Assembly: GCF_048265165.1 (NCBI RefSeq)
Contig: NZ_JBLXCD010000001.1
Location: 434,001 to 498,000 of the forward strand
DNA: 64,000 bases
From: Oceanospirillum sp048265165
GTDB taxonomy: Bacteria; Pseudomonadota; Gammaproteobacteria; Pseudomonadales; Halomonadaceae
Reading direction: 5' to 3'
Below the pieces are notes generated by a model. That model was not told the DNA's origin, searched no databases, and saw nothing but the letters and a program-made list of their open reading frames with translations. Positions within the stretch are counted from its first letter, which is position 1; every line of letters starts with the position of its first letter. Shown piece after piece: positions 16,580 through 26,504 of the stretch. Both the position numbers and the translations under genes were made by a program.

Positions 16580-17887
16580 TTAATTCGTTAAAAAAGGCGA
16601 CCACGTGGGTTCACGAACATCGGCTCGTTGGGACGGAAGACGATAACGAATCTGACCATTAACAGATACAGCCCCCAGATACCCCCTAGATCCTTCCTGC
16701 GTCGCATAAATTAACATACTTCCATTAGGAGAAACACTGGGAGACTCATCTAATGGCGTCTGAGTTAATATTCTCAAACGGTTATTTGCCAACTCTTGTG
16801 CAGCAATATGAAATATTCCTTCCTTTTGATGCACAAAGTAGATTTCAGTACCATCCGGTGCATAACGCGCCCTGGCATTATAATTCCCTTCAAATGTCAG
16901 TCGTTCAGTCTCACCTGATACCAAATCAAGCTGGTAAATCTGTGGCCCACCACTGCGGGAAGAGGTAAACAGAAGCTTACTCCCATCAGGAGACCATTCC
17001 GGCTCCGTATCAATCCCATAGTGGTTTGTAATACGTTTCATTTTATAGTTAGTCAGGTCAATCTGGTAAAGCTCAGGGTTGCCATCTTTTGATAAAACAA
17101 CTGCCAACTTATTACCATCAGGAGACCATGCAGGAGCACCGTTCAATCCTTTAAAGGCCGTTAACTGGCGACGCTTCCCAGAATAAACATTTTGAATAAA
17201 AACAGCTGGGCGCCCGGTTTCATAAGACACATAAGCCAGGTGCTGGGCATCCGGTGACCATGACGGCGACAATATAGGTTTGTACGTTGTCAGGATAGAC
17301 TTTTCCCGCCGGCCATCGGCATCTGAAACTTTAAGCTCATACTTGTTCTGTCCGCTTGCGTCTTTGCGAACTGTGACATACGCCAGTCGCGTAGAAAACG
17401 CTCCGGCAATACCCGTAAGGTGCTCAAAAACCTTATCACTGATGTAGTGTGCTCGGGAGCGGAGTTCACTGGGCTTACCAGAAATCACTTCGCCTAATAC
17501 CCTGGTCTGACGAACAACATCGTAAAGCTCAAACTGAATTGTCAGCACCCCAGGGGATACAGAAGGCTTAACCTGGCCAACTAATAAATAGTCCTGCTTC
17601 AACAAAGACCAGTCACGGAAGTAGATGTCACTTTTCTGGCTGGGAAGACTAAGCATATCTGATCGGGATAAGGGCTTAATAAGACCGCTACGCTCAAGAT
17701 CATCAGAAATAATCTGAGCTACATCTTCAGTCAACGCGCTTTGCCCAAGCCACGCGAAGGGCACAACAGCCACAGGGGTCGCTCTATCATTCCCCTGTGT
17801 AATCTCAATCGTCAGGTCAGCAACTGCCTGCTGGGTGACGCATAGCAAAGTAAAAGCAACAGCTTTAAGCCATTTATTCAAATGCAT
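16580..17887 (-). CDS. tolB: TolB, periplasmic beta-propeller protein
   Basis: 435 residues. Signal peptide (about 1-23), N-terminal alpha/beta domain (about 24-160), then a WD40-like propeller with repeated SWSPD/APDG motifs (SPSWSPDAQHLAYVSYE, PAWSPDGNKLAVV, EPEWSPDGSKLLFTS, ARYAPDGTEIYFV). It shuttles between Pal and TolA. The start codon overlaps the tolA stop by one base. Confidence 0.97.
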   Translation of the reverse strand: MHLNKWLKAVAFTLLCVTQQAVADLTIEITQGNDRATPVAVVPFAWLGQSALTEDVAQIISDDLERSGLIKPLSRSDMLSLPSQKSDIYFRDWSLLKQDYLLVGQVKPSVSPGVLTIQFELYDVVRQTRVLGEVISGKPSELRSRAHYISDKVFEHLTGIAGAFSTRLAYVTVRKDASGQNKYELKVSDADGRREKSILTTYKPILSPSWSPDAQHLAYVSYETGRPAVFIQNVYSGKRRQLTAFKGLNGAPAWSPDGNKLAVVLSKDGNPELYQIDLTNYKMKRITNHYGIDTEPEWSPDGSKLLFTSSRSGGPQIYQLDLVSGETERLTFEGNYNARARYAPDGTEIYFVHQKEGIFHIAAQELANNRLRILTQTPLDESPSVSPNGSMLIYATQEGSRGYLGAVSVNGQIRYRLPSQRADVREPTWSPFLTN

Positions 17888-18846
17888 TACTGAATATCCT
17901 CAGGTTTAAACACCAGATTGAACGACCTGAATGTATCTTTTTGATGCGGTTTAAGATCCTGTAACTCTCTGAACGGGCCAGCACGGTAGACAGCTTGCTC
18001 AGCAGACCGATCAAAAGCACTATCACCACTGGCTTCAATTACATTAACCGACTTTACTTCGCCCGTAGGTAGGAGCTCAATGGTCAAAATTGCCTGCATC
18101 CCCTTTCGTGCTGTTGGCGGCCGTGACCAACTCTGCTCAACATAGTTTTTAATCAGCATCTGCATCGACGCCAGTTGCTCCTGATCCTCAAGCTGAGAAA
18201 GGAATGCTTCTTCCTGATCAAGGGCTGACTGCAATGATTGCTTCTCCACGTCAATTGACTCCTGACGCTTACGCTCAGCTTCCGCCGCTTCCAGAGCCTC
18301 TTTACGCGCCTGAGCAGCAAGAAGCTGTGCCTCCCGCTCCCGAAGCTCCTTCTGCTTTCGTATTTCTTCCGCTTTACGAGCCTCTTCCGCTTTACGAGCC
18401 TCTTCAGCCTGAAGCTTCTGCCGCTTGAGCTCAGCCTCACGCTTCGCTTTTTCAGCGGCGATACGTTCAGCTTCACGCTTGGCTATAGCCTTCTGGCGCT
18501 CACGCTCTTTTTGCTCGGCTTCTTTCTCACGCTGTCGGATCAATGCCTGCTTACGAGCTTCAGCTTTACGCTGAGCCTCTTTCTGCTTCTGACGTTCACG
18601 GTTTGCCCGAGCTTTAGCTGCCGCCTCTGCCTGCTGCTTCTGACGAAGCGCTTCAATAGGGTCCTGCTGAACAGCTACAGCAGAAATAACAGCATCCGGG
18701 CGAATCTTCGGCATTCGCTGCTCTGATATTATGCTGGCCTGATGCCAGCCAAACCACAACAACCAGCCCCCCAGAAGATGACAGCCAACAGCGATCAAAA
18801 AAGGAAACAGCAGGCCACCGCCTTGTACTTTAGTATCAGGTCTCAT
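17887..18846 (-). CDS. tolA: TolA, inner-membrane to periplasm spanning protein
   Basis: 319 residues. One N-terminal membrane helix (about 12-34), a long Ala/Lys/Glu/Arg-rich coiled coil (about 60-205) with repeats such as EEARKAEEARKAEEIRK, and a C-terminal TolA/TonB-like domain (about 220-319). It transmits the proton-motive energy of TolQR to the envelope. The start overlaps the tolR end by 4 bp. Confidence 0.95.
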   Translation of the reverse strand: MRPDTKVQGGGLLFPFLIAVGCHLLGGWLLWFGWHQASIISEQRMPKIRPDAVISAVAVQQDPIEALRQKQQAEAAAKARANRERQKQKEAQRKAEARKQALIRQREKEAEQKERERQKAIAKREAERIAAEKAKREAELKRQKLQAEEARKAEEARKAEEIRKQKELREREAQLLAAQARKEALEAAEAERKRQESIDVEKQSLQSALDQEEAFLSQLEDQEQLASMQMLIKNYVEQSWSRPPTARKGMQAILTIELLPTGEVKSVNVIEASGDSAFDRSAEQAVYRAGPFRELQDLKPHQKDTFRSFNLVFKPEDIQ

Positions 18847-19277
18847 TTCTCTGGCGGCTGTGATAATAAACCAATATTTCGTGCACCGGCCTGCTGCAAT
18901 ACGCTCATTAATTGAACAACAGCCCCGTATTCCACGTTTTTATCGCCACGAACCAACACCTGAACATCAGGGTTTTGCCGTGTGATTTTGCCAACCTTAA
19001 GTGAAAGATCTGCAGGCTTAATCGCCTGCTCTTTATCCGGCCCAAGCTCTAGGACATACTCACCTGACTTCTTTACGGCAACAATCAAAGGCAGATCATC
19101 TTCACTAACATCCAGAGGTGCCGAAACGGCTTCCGGCAACTCCACCTTTACGCCCTGAGTCAGAACGGGAGCGGTCACCATAAAAATCACCAGTAACACT
19201 AACATCACATCGATATAGGGAACGACATTGATTTCAGCAACCAGCTTTTTAGGTTTACGGTAGCGATATCCTGACAT
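18843..19277 (-). CDS. tolR: TolR, ExbD-like proton-channel subunit
   Basis: 144 residues. One membrane helix (about 18-38) with the essential Asp in PYIDVMLVLLVIFMV, then a periplasmic ExbD-like domain. It forms the motor with TolQ. Two bases separate it from tolQ. Confidence 0.96.
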   Translation of the reverse strand: MSGYRYRKPKKLVAEINVVPYIDVMLVLLVIFMVTAPVLTQGVKVELPEAVSAPLDVSEDDLPLIVAVKKSGEYVLELGPDKEQAIKPADLSLKVGKITRQNPDVQVLVRGDKNVEYGAVVQLMSVLQQAGARNIGLLSQPPEK

Positions 19278-19279
19278 AA

Positions 19280-19963
19280 TCAGCCTGCATTCTGATTGTG
19301 AACATTACGATGAAGAATACTGGAGAACTCATCAGCAAAAGTTTCGTAACGCACCATCAACAACTCAGTTTTTGTCGAGTAACGGTTGTAGGCAATTACA
19401 GCCGGAATCGCTGCAAACAAACCCATAGCCGTTGCAATCAGAGCTTCAGAGATCGATGGCGCGACAACGGCAAGAGTAGCCTGCTGAACATGAGCTAAGT
19501 CACGGAAAGAGTTCATAATCCCCCATACAGTTCCAAACAGACCGATATAAGGGCTGGTTGAGCCTACCGTTGCAAGAAAGGGTAAATTCTCACTGAGGCG
19601 CTCCTCTTCACGGGCCAGAGCAACGCGCATCGCGCGCTGAACACCTTCGAGTAACGCATCTGAGTCAACAGGCCCTTTCTGACTTAACCGGGAAAACTCT
19701 TTAAAACCAGCCCGAAAGATATTCTCAGCCCCAGAGCCATTTGACTCCTGCGAAACCTCAAGATAAAGCTGGGAAAGATCCATGCCAGACCAAAAGCGAT
19801 CCTCGAACTCCTCCATGCTTTTCTTCGCATTTCCTATGACGGCCGCACGTTGCAGGATAAACATCCAGGAAAGAACAGAAGCCAAAACCAAACTGGCCAT
19901 TACTAACTGAACAACCACACTGGCATTAATTATTAATCCCAGCAGAGAAAGCTTATCGTCCAC
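19280..19963 (-). CDS. tolQ: TolQ, MotA/ExbB-family proton-channel subunit
   Basis: 227 residues, three membrane helices (about 12-34, 130-160, 170-195) with LATVGSTSPYIGLFGTVWGIM before the second helix and AIPAVIAYNRY in the third. It forms the ion channel that drives Tol-Pal. It is the first tol gene. 168 bases separate it from ybgC, enough for a separate promoter, although all genes read the same way. Confidence 0.96.
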   Translation of the reverse strand: MDDKLSLLGLIINASVVVQLVMASLVLASVLSWMFILQRAAVIGNAKKSMEEFEDRFWSGMDLSQLYLEVSQESNGSGAENIFRAGFKEFSRLSQKGPVDSDALLEGVQRAMRVALAREEERLSENLPFLATVGSTSPYIGLFGTVWGIMNSFRDLAHVQQATLAVVAPSISEALIATAMGLFAAIPAVIAYNRYSTKTELLMVRYETFADEFSSILHRNVHNQNAG

Positions 19964-20131
19964 ATGCGCCCCTTTTAATCTAAAAACAAGAATCGGATAC
20001 TAAATGGCCAAGATATTGTTATAAATAAAAAAATACTTTTTTTTCAATCTGTTCAGACAAGTGTGACAGAAAAAGTTCCTATCTGAAAAGCTGTCATTTC
20101 CAATCAACATTCACAGTGCCCTACTTTATTG

Positions 20132-20584
20132 TTAAGGTCTATGGCCAGCCAAAGATCCCAAACGGCTCAGAACTGCTTCAGGTAAAGCTTTTGGCCGGTA
20201 GCTGTCGCCCTGAACACAAGCAACTTTTACAGTTGCAGTATTCAGTACAATTTCATTTTCATCCATCTTTTTAACAATTTTTTGCTCAAAAACCAAATAG
20301 CTACGAGCAATTTTGTCAATTCTGACCAAGACCATCAGCTCATCATCCAGCACAGCTGGGCGCTTATAATCCACCTGGACACCGGCAACAACAAACAGAA
20401 GATTCTCATCATTTTTCAATGCTTCCTGCTGAAACCCGATAGAACGTAGCGCTTCTGTACGTGCCCGCTCATAAAACTTCAGGTAGTTGGCATAATAAAC
20501 AACACCTCCCGTATCAGTATCTTCATAATAAATACGGATTGGCCAATTAAACGGAAAATCATTCCTTTGGTATGTTTCTGACAT
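20132..20584 (-). CDS. ybgC: YbgC, hotdog-fold acyl-CoA thioesterase
   Basis: 150 residues. The 4-hydroxybenzoyl-CoA-thioesterase-type signature YYEDTDTGGVVYYANYLKFYE (Asp general acid/base) lies at about 19-39. YbgC acts on short-chain acyl-CoAs or acyl-ACP and is conserved at the head of tol clusters, possibly tied to phospholipid synthesis. Ribosome site is plausible upstream of ATG 20584. Confidence 0.93.
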   Translation of the reverse strand: MSETYQRNDFPFNWPIRIYYEDTDTGGVVYYANYLKFYERARTEALRSIGFQQEALKNDENLLFVVAGVQVDYKRPAVLDDELMVLVRIDKIARSYLVFEQKIVKKMDENEIVLNTATVKVACVQGDSYRPKALPEAVLSRLGSLAGHRP

Positions 20585-20616
20585 TAAAGTAACCCTAACA
20601 TCTAATCGTTACGACA

Positions 20617-21624
20617 TTAATTCTCAGGACGTGAGATGCCAAAGTGAAGATAAGCTTGAGGTGTTACCATACGACCTCTTGGTGTGCGCATCATAAAGCC
20701 CTGCTGAATCAGAAAAGGTTCAAGCACATCCTCAATTGTGTCTCGCTCCTCGCCGATGGCAGCTGACAGGTTATCCACTCCTACCGGCCCGCCTCCGAAC
20801 TTCTCAATCATGGTCAACAGCAAGCGACGGTCCATATGGTCGAAGCCATGAGTATCAACATTGAGCATATTCAAGGCCTGATCCGCTATATCACCACTGA
20901 TCACACCATCAGCCTTCACCTGAGCAAAATCCCGAACCCGTCGTAACAAACGGTTAGCGATGCGGGGCGTACCTCTCGACCTTTTGGCAACTTCCAAAGC
21001 ACCGTGTGGCTCAATATCGATCTGCATCAACTCCCCTGAGCGCTTGACGATAGAACTGAGATCCTCAACACTATAAAACTCAAGCCGCTGAACGATACCA
21101 AAACGATCCCTCAGAGGCGAAGTCAATAGCCCAGCTCTTGTGGTTGCGCCTACCAGAGTAAACGCTGGCAGGTCAATTTTAATGGATCGGGCTGCGGGGC
21201 CCTCACCAATCATAATATCCAGCTGATAATCCTCCATTGCCGGATAAAGTACTTCTTCTACGGCCGGGCTCAGCCGATGGATCTCATCAATAAAGAGCAC
21301 ATCCCCTTCTTCCAGATTGGTCAGTAATGCGGCAATATCACCCGCCTTTTCTAGAACCGGTCCGGAAGTACTCTTGATCGCAACCCCCATCTCACTGGCA
21401 ATAATATTAGCCAGTGTCGTCTTGCCTAAACCCGGTGGGCCAAAGACCAGAGTATGATCCAGCGCATCTTCACGATTTCGGGCAGCGGAGATAAAGATCT
21501 CCATCTGTTCCCGAACCACAGGCTGCCCAACATAATCCTGCAGATACTGAGGCCGCATCGCCCGATCATGGTGCTCGTCAGGTTCTCGGTTTATGGCGGA
21601 AACTAACCGGTCTGCTTCTATCAT
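20617..21624 (-). CDS. ruvB: RuvB, Holliday-junction branch-migration ATPase
   Basis: 335 residues. Walker A FGPPGLGKTTLA (about 61-72), Walker B LFIDEIHRL, sensor and arginine-finger region VGATTRAGLLTSPLRDRFG, and a C-terminal winged-helix DNA-binding part. It works with RuvA. It lies 45 bp after ruvA. Confidence 0.98.
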   Translation of the reverse strand: MIEADRLVSAINREPDEHHDRAMRPQYLQDYVGQPVVREQMEIFISAARNREDALDHTLVFGPPGLGKTTLANIIASEMGVAIKSTSGPVLEKAGDIAALLTNLEEGDVLFIDEIHRLSPAVEEVLYPAMEDYQLDIMIGEGPAARSIKIDLPAFTLVGATTRAGLLTSPLRDRFGIVQRLEFYSVEDLSSIVKRSGELMQIDIEPHGALEVAKRSRGTPRIANRLLRRVRDFAQVKADGVISGDIADQALNMLNVDTHGFDHMDRRLLLTMIEKFGGGPVGVDNLSAAIGEERDTIEDVLEPFLIQQGFMMRTPRGRMVTPQAYLHFGISRPEN

Positions 21625-21669
21625 CAGGATGCCTATCGCTGCTCAATAAAAATAATCAGATACTGTATA

Positions 21670-22287
21670 TTAAATCATACCTTTTAAAGCAGCCCGAATC
21701 AGCGCTTCAGTACCCATTCCTGGTGTAAAGACACCATTAACCGCCTTACTGGCTTGAGCAGGTTTATAGCCCAATGCAATTAAGGCCTGCTCTGCCTCCT
21801 CACGACCATCCACCACCTCAGGCTGTGTTGATGATTCACCGGAATCCGGAGCGGTCAGTTCAAACACATCAGGATCAACAGCCCAGTCCTTCAGGCGGTC
21901 TTTCATCTCAATCAGCAAACGTTCAGCGGTTTTCTTACCAACACCCGGTAACTTCACCAGCGCATTGGTATCGCCCTCATTAACGCAACGCACAAACTGA
22001 GACGCCTCAATCCCGGAAAGAATAGTCAGGGCAAGTTTAGGCCCTACACCATTTACTTTGATCAGATCCCGGAATAAGCGCCGTTCATTGCGATCAGAAA
22101 AGCCATAAAGCAGCTGGGCATCTTCCCGGACAACAAAATGGGTAAACAACGTAACAGGTTCACCCAAAGCAGGCAGCCGATAGAAGGTGCTCATAGGTGC
22201 TTCCACCTCATAGCCAACACCATTCACATCGATCAACAGCTGCGGCGGTCTTTTTTCGGCCAGAAGCCCTTTTAATCGTCCGATCAT
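21670..22287 (-). CDS. ruvA: RuvA, Holliday-junction binding protein
   Basis: 205 residues from ATG 22287 (MIGRLKGLL). The three RuvA domains are visible: an OB fold (1-63), helix-hairpin-helix motifs (KVNGVGPKLALTIL; VKLPGVGKKTAERLL), and a C-terminal UBA-like domain that binds RuvB (about 155-205). A GTG three bases upstream is a possible alternative start. Confidence 0.97.
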   Translation of the reverse strand: MIGRLKGLLAEKRPPQLLIDVNGVGYEVEAPMSTFYRLPALGEPVTLFTHFVVREDAQLLYGFSDRNERRLFRDLIKVNGVGPKLALTILSGIEASQFVRCVNEGDTNALVKLPGVGKKTAERLLIEMKDRLKDWAVDPDVFELTAPDSGESSTQPEVVDGREEAEQALIALGYKPAQASKAVNGVFTPGMGTEALIRAALKGMI

Positions 22288-22310
22288 CACTCAGTCCTGA
22301 AAAAATTAGC

Positions 22311-23006
22311 TTAATGCCCACCGGAGGCTCTTGATTTACGCTGCTCTCGTTGCCGCCGCTTCTCAGCTGCAGTTTTATAAGACAGCAGAAATACAGGCAA
22401 CTGCAGATTCCAGTAAATTGCAGCAAGGCGTAGGCCAATAACAATTGTCATTGCAATCAATGCACTGATCGACTCCATGCCCGAAGGCAGATACCAGCGC
22501 ATATTGACAAACACAACCGCCCCAACCATAGCCGCAGTGGCATAGATCTCTTTCTGAAAAATCATAGGAATTTCATCAGTTAGCACATCCCGGATAACGC
22601 CACCAAAAACCCCGGTCATCACCCCCATCATCACAGCAATAACAGGCGGATGACCAATATTCAACGCCACCTGAGCCCCGATAACAGTGAACACACCGAG
22701 ACCGATGGCATCCGAGACCTGCAGTGTACGATGGGGAAAAGGATGGAATCTTGCTGCAATAAAGGTAGCAACCGTTGTACCTACAATGATCCAAATATAA
22801 AGCGTCTCAATTACCCAGAATACAGGGGTGCGCCCAAGAACCAGATCCCGGATAGTTCCACCACCAATGGCCGTGACCATACCCACAACAACAACACCAA
22901 AAAGATCCAGTCGTTTTTCACTGGCGGCCAGTACGCCCGTTATGGCGAACACAATGGTGCCAAAAATATCGAGATAAAAAATAAAAGGGATATTAAACAG
23001 CATCAT
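22311..23006 (-). CDS. YadS/TRIC-family membrane channel protein
   Basis: 231 residues, seven hydrophobic segments arranged as two UPF0126/TRIC repeats, each with a glycine-rich motif (AIGGGTIRDLVLG; VFGGVIRDVLTDEIP). Prokaryotic TRIC proteins form trimeric cation channels. One study assigns a glycine transporter role to a relative, so the function is not fixed. It sits between ruvC and ruvA within the operon. The short gaps (6 and 23 bp) suggest co-transcription without a clear functional link. Confidence 0.85.
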   Translation of the reverse strand: MMLFNIPFIFYLDIFGTIVFAITGVLAASEKRLDLFGVVVVGMVTAIGGGTIRDLVLGRTPVFWVIETLYIWIIVGTTVATFIAARFHPFPHRTLQVSDAIGLGVFTVIGAQVALNIGHPPVIAVMMGVMTGVFGGVIRDVLTDEIPMIFQKEIYATAAMVGAVVFVNMRWYLPSGMESISALIAMTIVIGLRLAAIYWNLQLPVFLLSYKTAAEKRRQREQRKSRASGGH

Positions 23007-23012
23007 GCTGCA

Positions 23013-23549
23013 TTACTCCGCGTGAAACTGACGCCAGCTACTGCTACGACGGCCACCGCGTTTTCCGGCACCTGCAACCAAACCGAGATTTGAATTGGCG
23101 TGACAGATCGCGATAGCCAGTGCGTCGGCGGCATCGGATTGAGGAAGATCGGAAAGTTTCAGTATTGCCGCAACCATCTGCTGTACCTGCTCTTTGGTTG
23201 CCGCTCCTGTTCCGGCCACTGCCTGCTTCACCAGACGGGCCGCATATTCGCTCACGGGTAAACCAACGTTAGCAGCGGCGACAATAGCAACACCACGTGC
23301 CTGCCCCAACTTGAGTGCTGAGTCGGCATTTTTTGCCATAAACACCTGCTCAATAGCAAACTGGGTTGGTTGATACTGAGCAATAACCTCTGATACACCG
23401 GCATACACCTGCTGGAGTTTATCCGCCAGTGTATCGCCTGTGATTCTGATAAAACCACTGCCGATATAGTGCATGCGATGTCCCTGCATACGGATAATCC
23501 CATAACCGGTCTTACGACTACCAGGATCAATACCCAGGATGATGGCCAT
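23013..23549 (-). CDS. ruvC: RuvC, Holliday-junction resolvase
   Basis: 178 residues, RNase H-like. Acidic active-site residues appear as ILGIDPGSRKTGYG (Asp), FAIEQVFM (Glu) and SDAADALAIA (Asp pair). It cuts junctions held by RuvAB. Neighbour yebC lies 74 bp upstream. Confidence 0.97.
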   Translation of the reverse strand: MAIILGIDPGSRKTGYGIIRMQGHRMHYIGSGFIRITGDTLADKLQQVYAGVSEVIAQYQPTQFAIEQVFMAKNADSALKLGQARGVAIVAAANVGLPVSEYAARLVKQAVAGTGAATKEQVQQMVAAILKLSDLPQSDAADALAIAICHANSNLGLVAGAGKRGGRRSSSWRQFHAE

Positions 23550-23623
23550 AACTGTCCTTAAAATAAACCCGCCTGAATAAGATCAGACGGGGAAACACCG
23601 CTGACAACAGCAGTCGATAGATC

Positions 23624-24370
23624 CTAGCTTAGCTGTTCCATGACATCAGCCGGAATATCTGCATTGCTGTAGACGTTCTGAACATCATCAAGATCTTCCA
23701 GGTGCTCGATCAGCGCCAGAATTTTCTCAGCCCCGTCCTTGTCCATCGGTGCCGTAGTTGAGGGCACCATGGTCACTTCGCCGCCAGCAGCTTCAAGACC
23801 AGCCTCAGCCAGCGCTTCTTTAACGACGTTGAACTCTGTCCAGTCCGTTGTAACCTCAATAGACCCGTCATCATGAGTCACAACATCTTCTGCTCCTGCT
23901 TCAAGAGCAGCCTCCATAATGGCGTCCTCATCAGCATCAGCTTCAAAATAGATCTGTCCTTTTTTCTCAAACAAATAAGCAACAGAGCCATCTGTACCCA
24001 AGTTACCGCCACGCTTGGAAAATGCGTGGCGCACCTCAGCTACAGTCCGGTTTTTATTATCGGACATACACTCAACCAAGAGAGCAACACCACCCGGCCC
24101 ATAGCCTTCGTAGGTCATCTCTTCTACATTATCGCTATCGGCATCCCCTGCACCACGAGCAACAGCGCGATCAATGGTGTCACGGGTCATATTGGCACTC
24201 AATGCCTTATCCATTGCGGCACGCAAACGTGGATTATCTTCCGGCAAAGGACCGCCCTGACGAGCAGCAACCGTCAGCTCCCGGATCAGTTTAGTGAAAA
24301 TTTTGCCGCGCTTCGCATCCTGTGCAGCTTTCCGGTGTTTAATGTTTGCCCATTTACTGTGGCCAGCCAT
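23624..24370 (-). CDS. yebC: YebC/PmpR-family DNA-binding protein
   Basis: 248 residues with the family opening AGHSKWANIKHRKAAQDAKRGK and VEMTYEGYGPGGVALLVECM-like core (EEMTYEGYGPGG). The family is known as DNA-binding regulators; recent work in some species links YebC to translation of proline-rich runs. The gene is conserved beside ruvC. Confidence 0.96.
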   Translation of the reverse strand: MAGHSKWANIKHRKAAQDAKRGKIFTKLIRELTVAARQGGPLPEDNPRLRAAMDKALSANMTRDTIDRAVARGAGDADSDNVEEMTYEGYGPGGVALLVECMSDNKNRTVAEVRHAFSKRGGNLGTDGSVAYLFEKKGQIYFEADADEDAIMEAALEAGAEDVVTHDDGSIEVTTDWTEFNVVKEALAEAGLEAAGGEVTMVPSTTAPMDKDGAEKILALIEHLEDLDDVQNVYSNADIPADVMEQLS

Positions 24371-24462
24371 TCCAAACTCCCGTTTATATCTGAGTTATTT
24401 CAAAGTCCTTTCTTTATTTAATCGCAGCTGTATTGCTATTAAATAAAGACACTAAAACTAAA

Positions 24463-24491
24463 ATGGGCATCAGAGAAAATCTGATGCCCAT
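24463..24491 (-). terminator. Terminator of aspS, with a second hairpin
   Basis: Perfect 12-bp repeat ATGGGCATCAGA / TCTGATGCCCAT with loop of 5, followed on the minus strand by TTTTAGTTTTAG. A second, imperfect hairpin (TGAGCA..TCAGCAC / GTGCTGA..TGCTCA, 24499-24531) lies between it and the aspS stop. Confidence 0.85.
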
Positions 24492-24552
24492 CACAATTGA
24501 GCAACTCAGCACTAAAAGTGCTGATGCTCAACATTACTACAAACGATAGATA

Positions 24553-26328
24553 TTACTCTTCCGTCGGTACAATTTTCTGACGTAGGCGGATATTCAGTTC
24601 TTTCAACTGCTCCGCGCTAACTTCACCCGGAGCTGCCGTCATCACACAACCTGCACTCTGAGTTTTAGGGAAGGCGATCACTTCACGGATCGACTGAGTT
24701 CCTGTCATCAGCATCACCAGACGATCCAGGCCAAAGGCCAGACCACCATGTGGTGGCGCACCGAATTTCAGTGCATCCAGCAGGAAGCCAAATTTCTCCT
24801 GCTGCTCTTCTTCACTGATACCCAACACATCAAATACCGCTTCCTGCATTTTCTGATCATGGATACGAATGGAACCACCACCCAGTTCAGTACCATTCAG
24901 AACCATATCATAGGCCACAGACAGAGCGTCAGCTGGGTTCGCTGCCAACTCTTCAGCGGAGCATGCCGGAGAGGTGAACGGGTGGTGCAGTGCAGACAGA
25001 GAACCATCGCTGTTCTCTTCGAACATAGGGAAGTCAACAACCCACAACGGTGCCCACTGGCAAGTGTAAAGATCAAGATCTTCACCCAGCTTACAGCGCA
25101 GCGCACCGATCGCTTCATTAACAACTTTAGCAGTGTCCGCGCCAAAGAAGATGATATCGCCATCCTGTGCATCAACACGATCCAGCACATCATCGATCAC
25201 ATTTTCCATAAACTTAACGATCGGAGACTGCAGACCTTCCAGACCCGCCTTGCGATCATTAACCTTGATCCACGCCAGACCACGGGCACCATAAATACCC
25301 ACGAACTTAGTGTATTCATCAATCTGCTTGCGAGACAGAGACGCACCACCGGGAACACGCAGAGCAGCCACACGGCCTTTAGGATCAGTTGCCGGACCAG
25401 AGAATACTTTGAAGTCAACCTGCGCCATCAAATCGCCCATATCCACCATTTCCAGTGGAATACGCAGATCTGGCTTGTCGCTACCAAAGCGGTGCATCGC
25501 TTCTGAAAACGGCATACGCGGGAATTCACCCAGATCAACATCCAGGACTTCTTTGAACAGTTTCTGAGTCATGCCTTCAGCCAGACCCATGATCTCTTCA
25601 TCGGTTACAAAAGAGGCTTCGATATCAATCTGAGTAAACTCAGGCTGACGGTCTGCACGCAGATCTTCGTCACGGAAGCATTTAGCAATCTGGTAGTAGC
25701 GATCCATGCCGGATACCATCAGCAGCTGTTTGAACAGCTGAGGCGACTGAGGCAAAGCAAAGAAGCTGCCGGCGTGGGTACGGCTTGGCACAAGATAATC
25801 ACGAGCGCCTTCAGGGGTAGCACGGGTCAGGATCGGTGTTTCAATGTCCAGGAAGCCCTTCTCATCCAGATAATTGCGGATGGTGTGCGTCATGCGGGAA
25901 CGGAAACGCAGTTTTTCCAGCATCTCCGGGCGACGCAGGTCAACATAGCGGTATTTCAGACGTACGTCCTCACCCACTTTAACGTGCTCATCCAAAGGGA
26001 ATGGCGGGGTTTCAGATGTGTTAAGCACTTCAACATCTTTACCCAGTACTTCGATCATACCGGTTGGCATATTCGCATTGGTCGTGCCTTCAGGACGTGC
26101 ACGCACCAGACCTTCAATTTTCAATACATACTCACTGCGGCTCTTATCCGCAGCAGCAAAAGCATCTACTGTATCAGGGTCAACAACCACCTGAGTCAAA
26201 CCATCACGATCACGCAGATCTAAGAAAATAACCCCACCGTGGTCACGACGACGGTGAACCCAACCACAAAGTGTGACTGTTTCGCCGATATGGGATTCAT
26301 TCAGTTCGCCGCAATAATGGCTGCGCAT
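24553..26328 (-). CDS. aspS: Aspartyl-tRNA synthetase
   Basis: 591 residues, bacterial type. N-terminal OB-fold anticodon domain (1-105), class II motif 2 (FRDEDLRADRQPEFTQIDIE, about 216-235), a GAD insertion (about 285-410), and motif 3 (GLAFGLDRLVMLM). Sequence alone does not settle whether it also charges tRNA-Asn. A shorter ORF overlapping the 5' end on the same strand is not supported. Confidence 0.98.
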   Translation of the reverse strand: MRSHYCGELNESHIGETVTLCGWVHRRRDHGGVIFLDLRDRDGLTQVVVDPDTVDAFAAADKSRSEYVLKIEGLVRARPEGTTNANMPTGMIEVLGKDVEVLNTSETPPFPLDEHVKVGEDVRLKYRYVDLRRPEMLEKLRFRSRMTHTIRNYLDEKGFLDIETPILTRATPEGARDYLVPSRTHAGSFFALPQSPQLFKQLLMVSGMDRYYQIAKCFRDEDLRADRQPEFTQIDIEASFVTDEEIMGLAEGMTQKLFKEVLDVDLGEFPRMPFSEAMHRFGSDKPDLRIPLEMVDMGDLMAQVDFKVFSGPATDPKGRVAALRVPGGASLSRKQIDEYTKFVGIYGARGLAWIKVNDRKAGLEGLQSPIVKFMENVIDDVLDRVDAQDGDIIFFGADTAKVVNEAIGALRCKLGEDLDLYTCQWAPLWVVDFPMFEENSDGSLSALHHPFTSPACSAEELAANPADALSVAYDMVLNGTELGGGSIRIHDQKMQEAVFDVLGISEEEQQEKFGFLLDALKFGAPPHGGLAFGLDRLVMLMTGTQSIREVIAFPKTQSAGCVMTAAPGEVSAEQLKELNIRLRQKIVPTEE

Positions 26329-26504
26329 AATTATGTCCTGTTTTCCGGTTGTACTCTTTTATAGCTGCGAACTCAGAGTAAAAGCCGAGTCCGCAACCAT
26401 GATTCATTAGCGGCAGAACGCCGAATGCGCCCGCAACACATATTGTAGGTTGCCAGCGCCAACTTAATTCTTTATCAGCCCAGTATAAATTTCTGTCGGC
26501 CATA

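Noticed and set aside
18153..18476. Repetitive sequence within tolA considered as a DNA repeat element
   Set aside because: It is the codon-level trace of the TolA Ala/Lys/Glu coiled coil, not a separate element.
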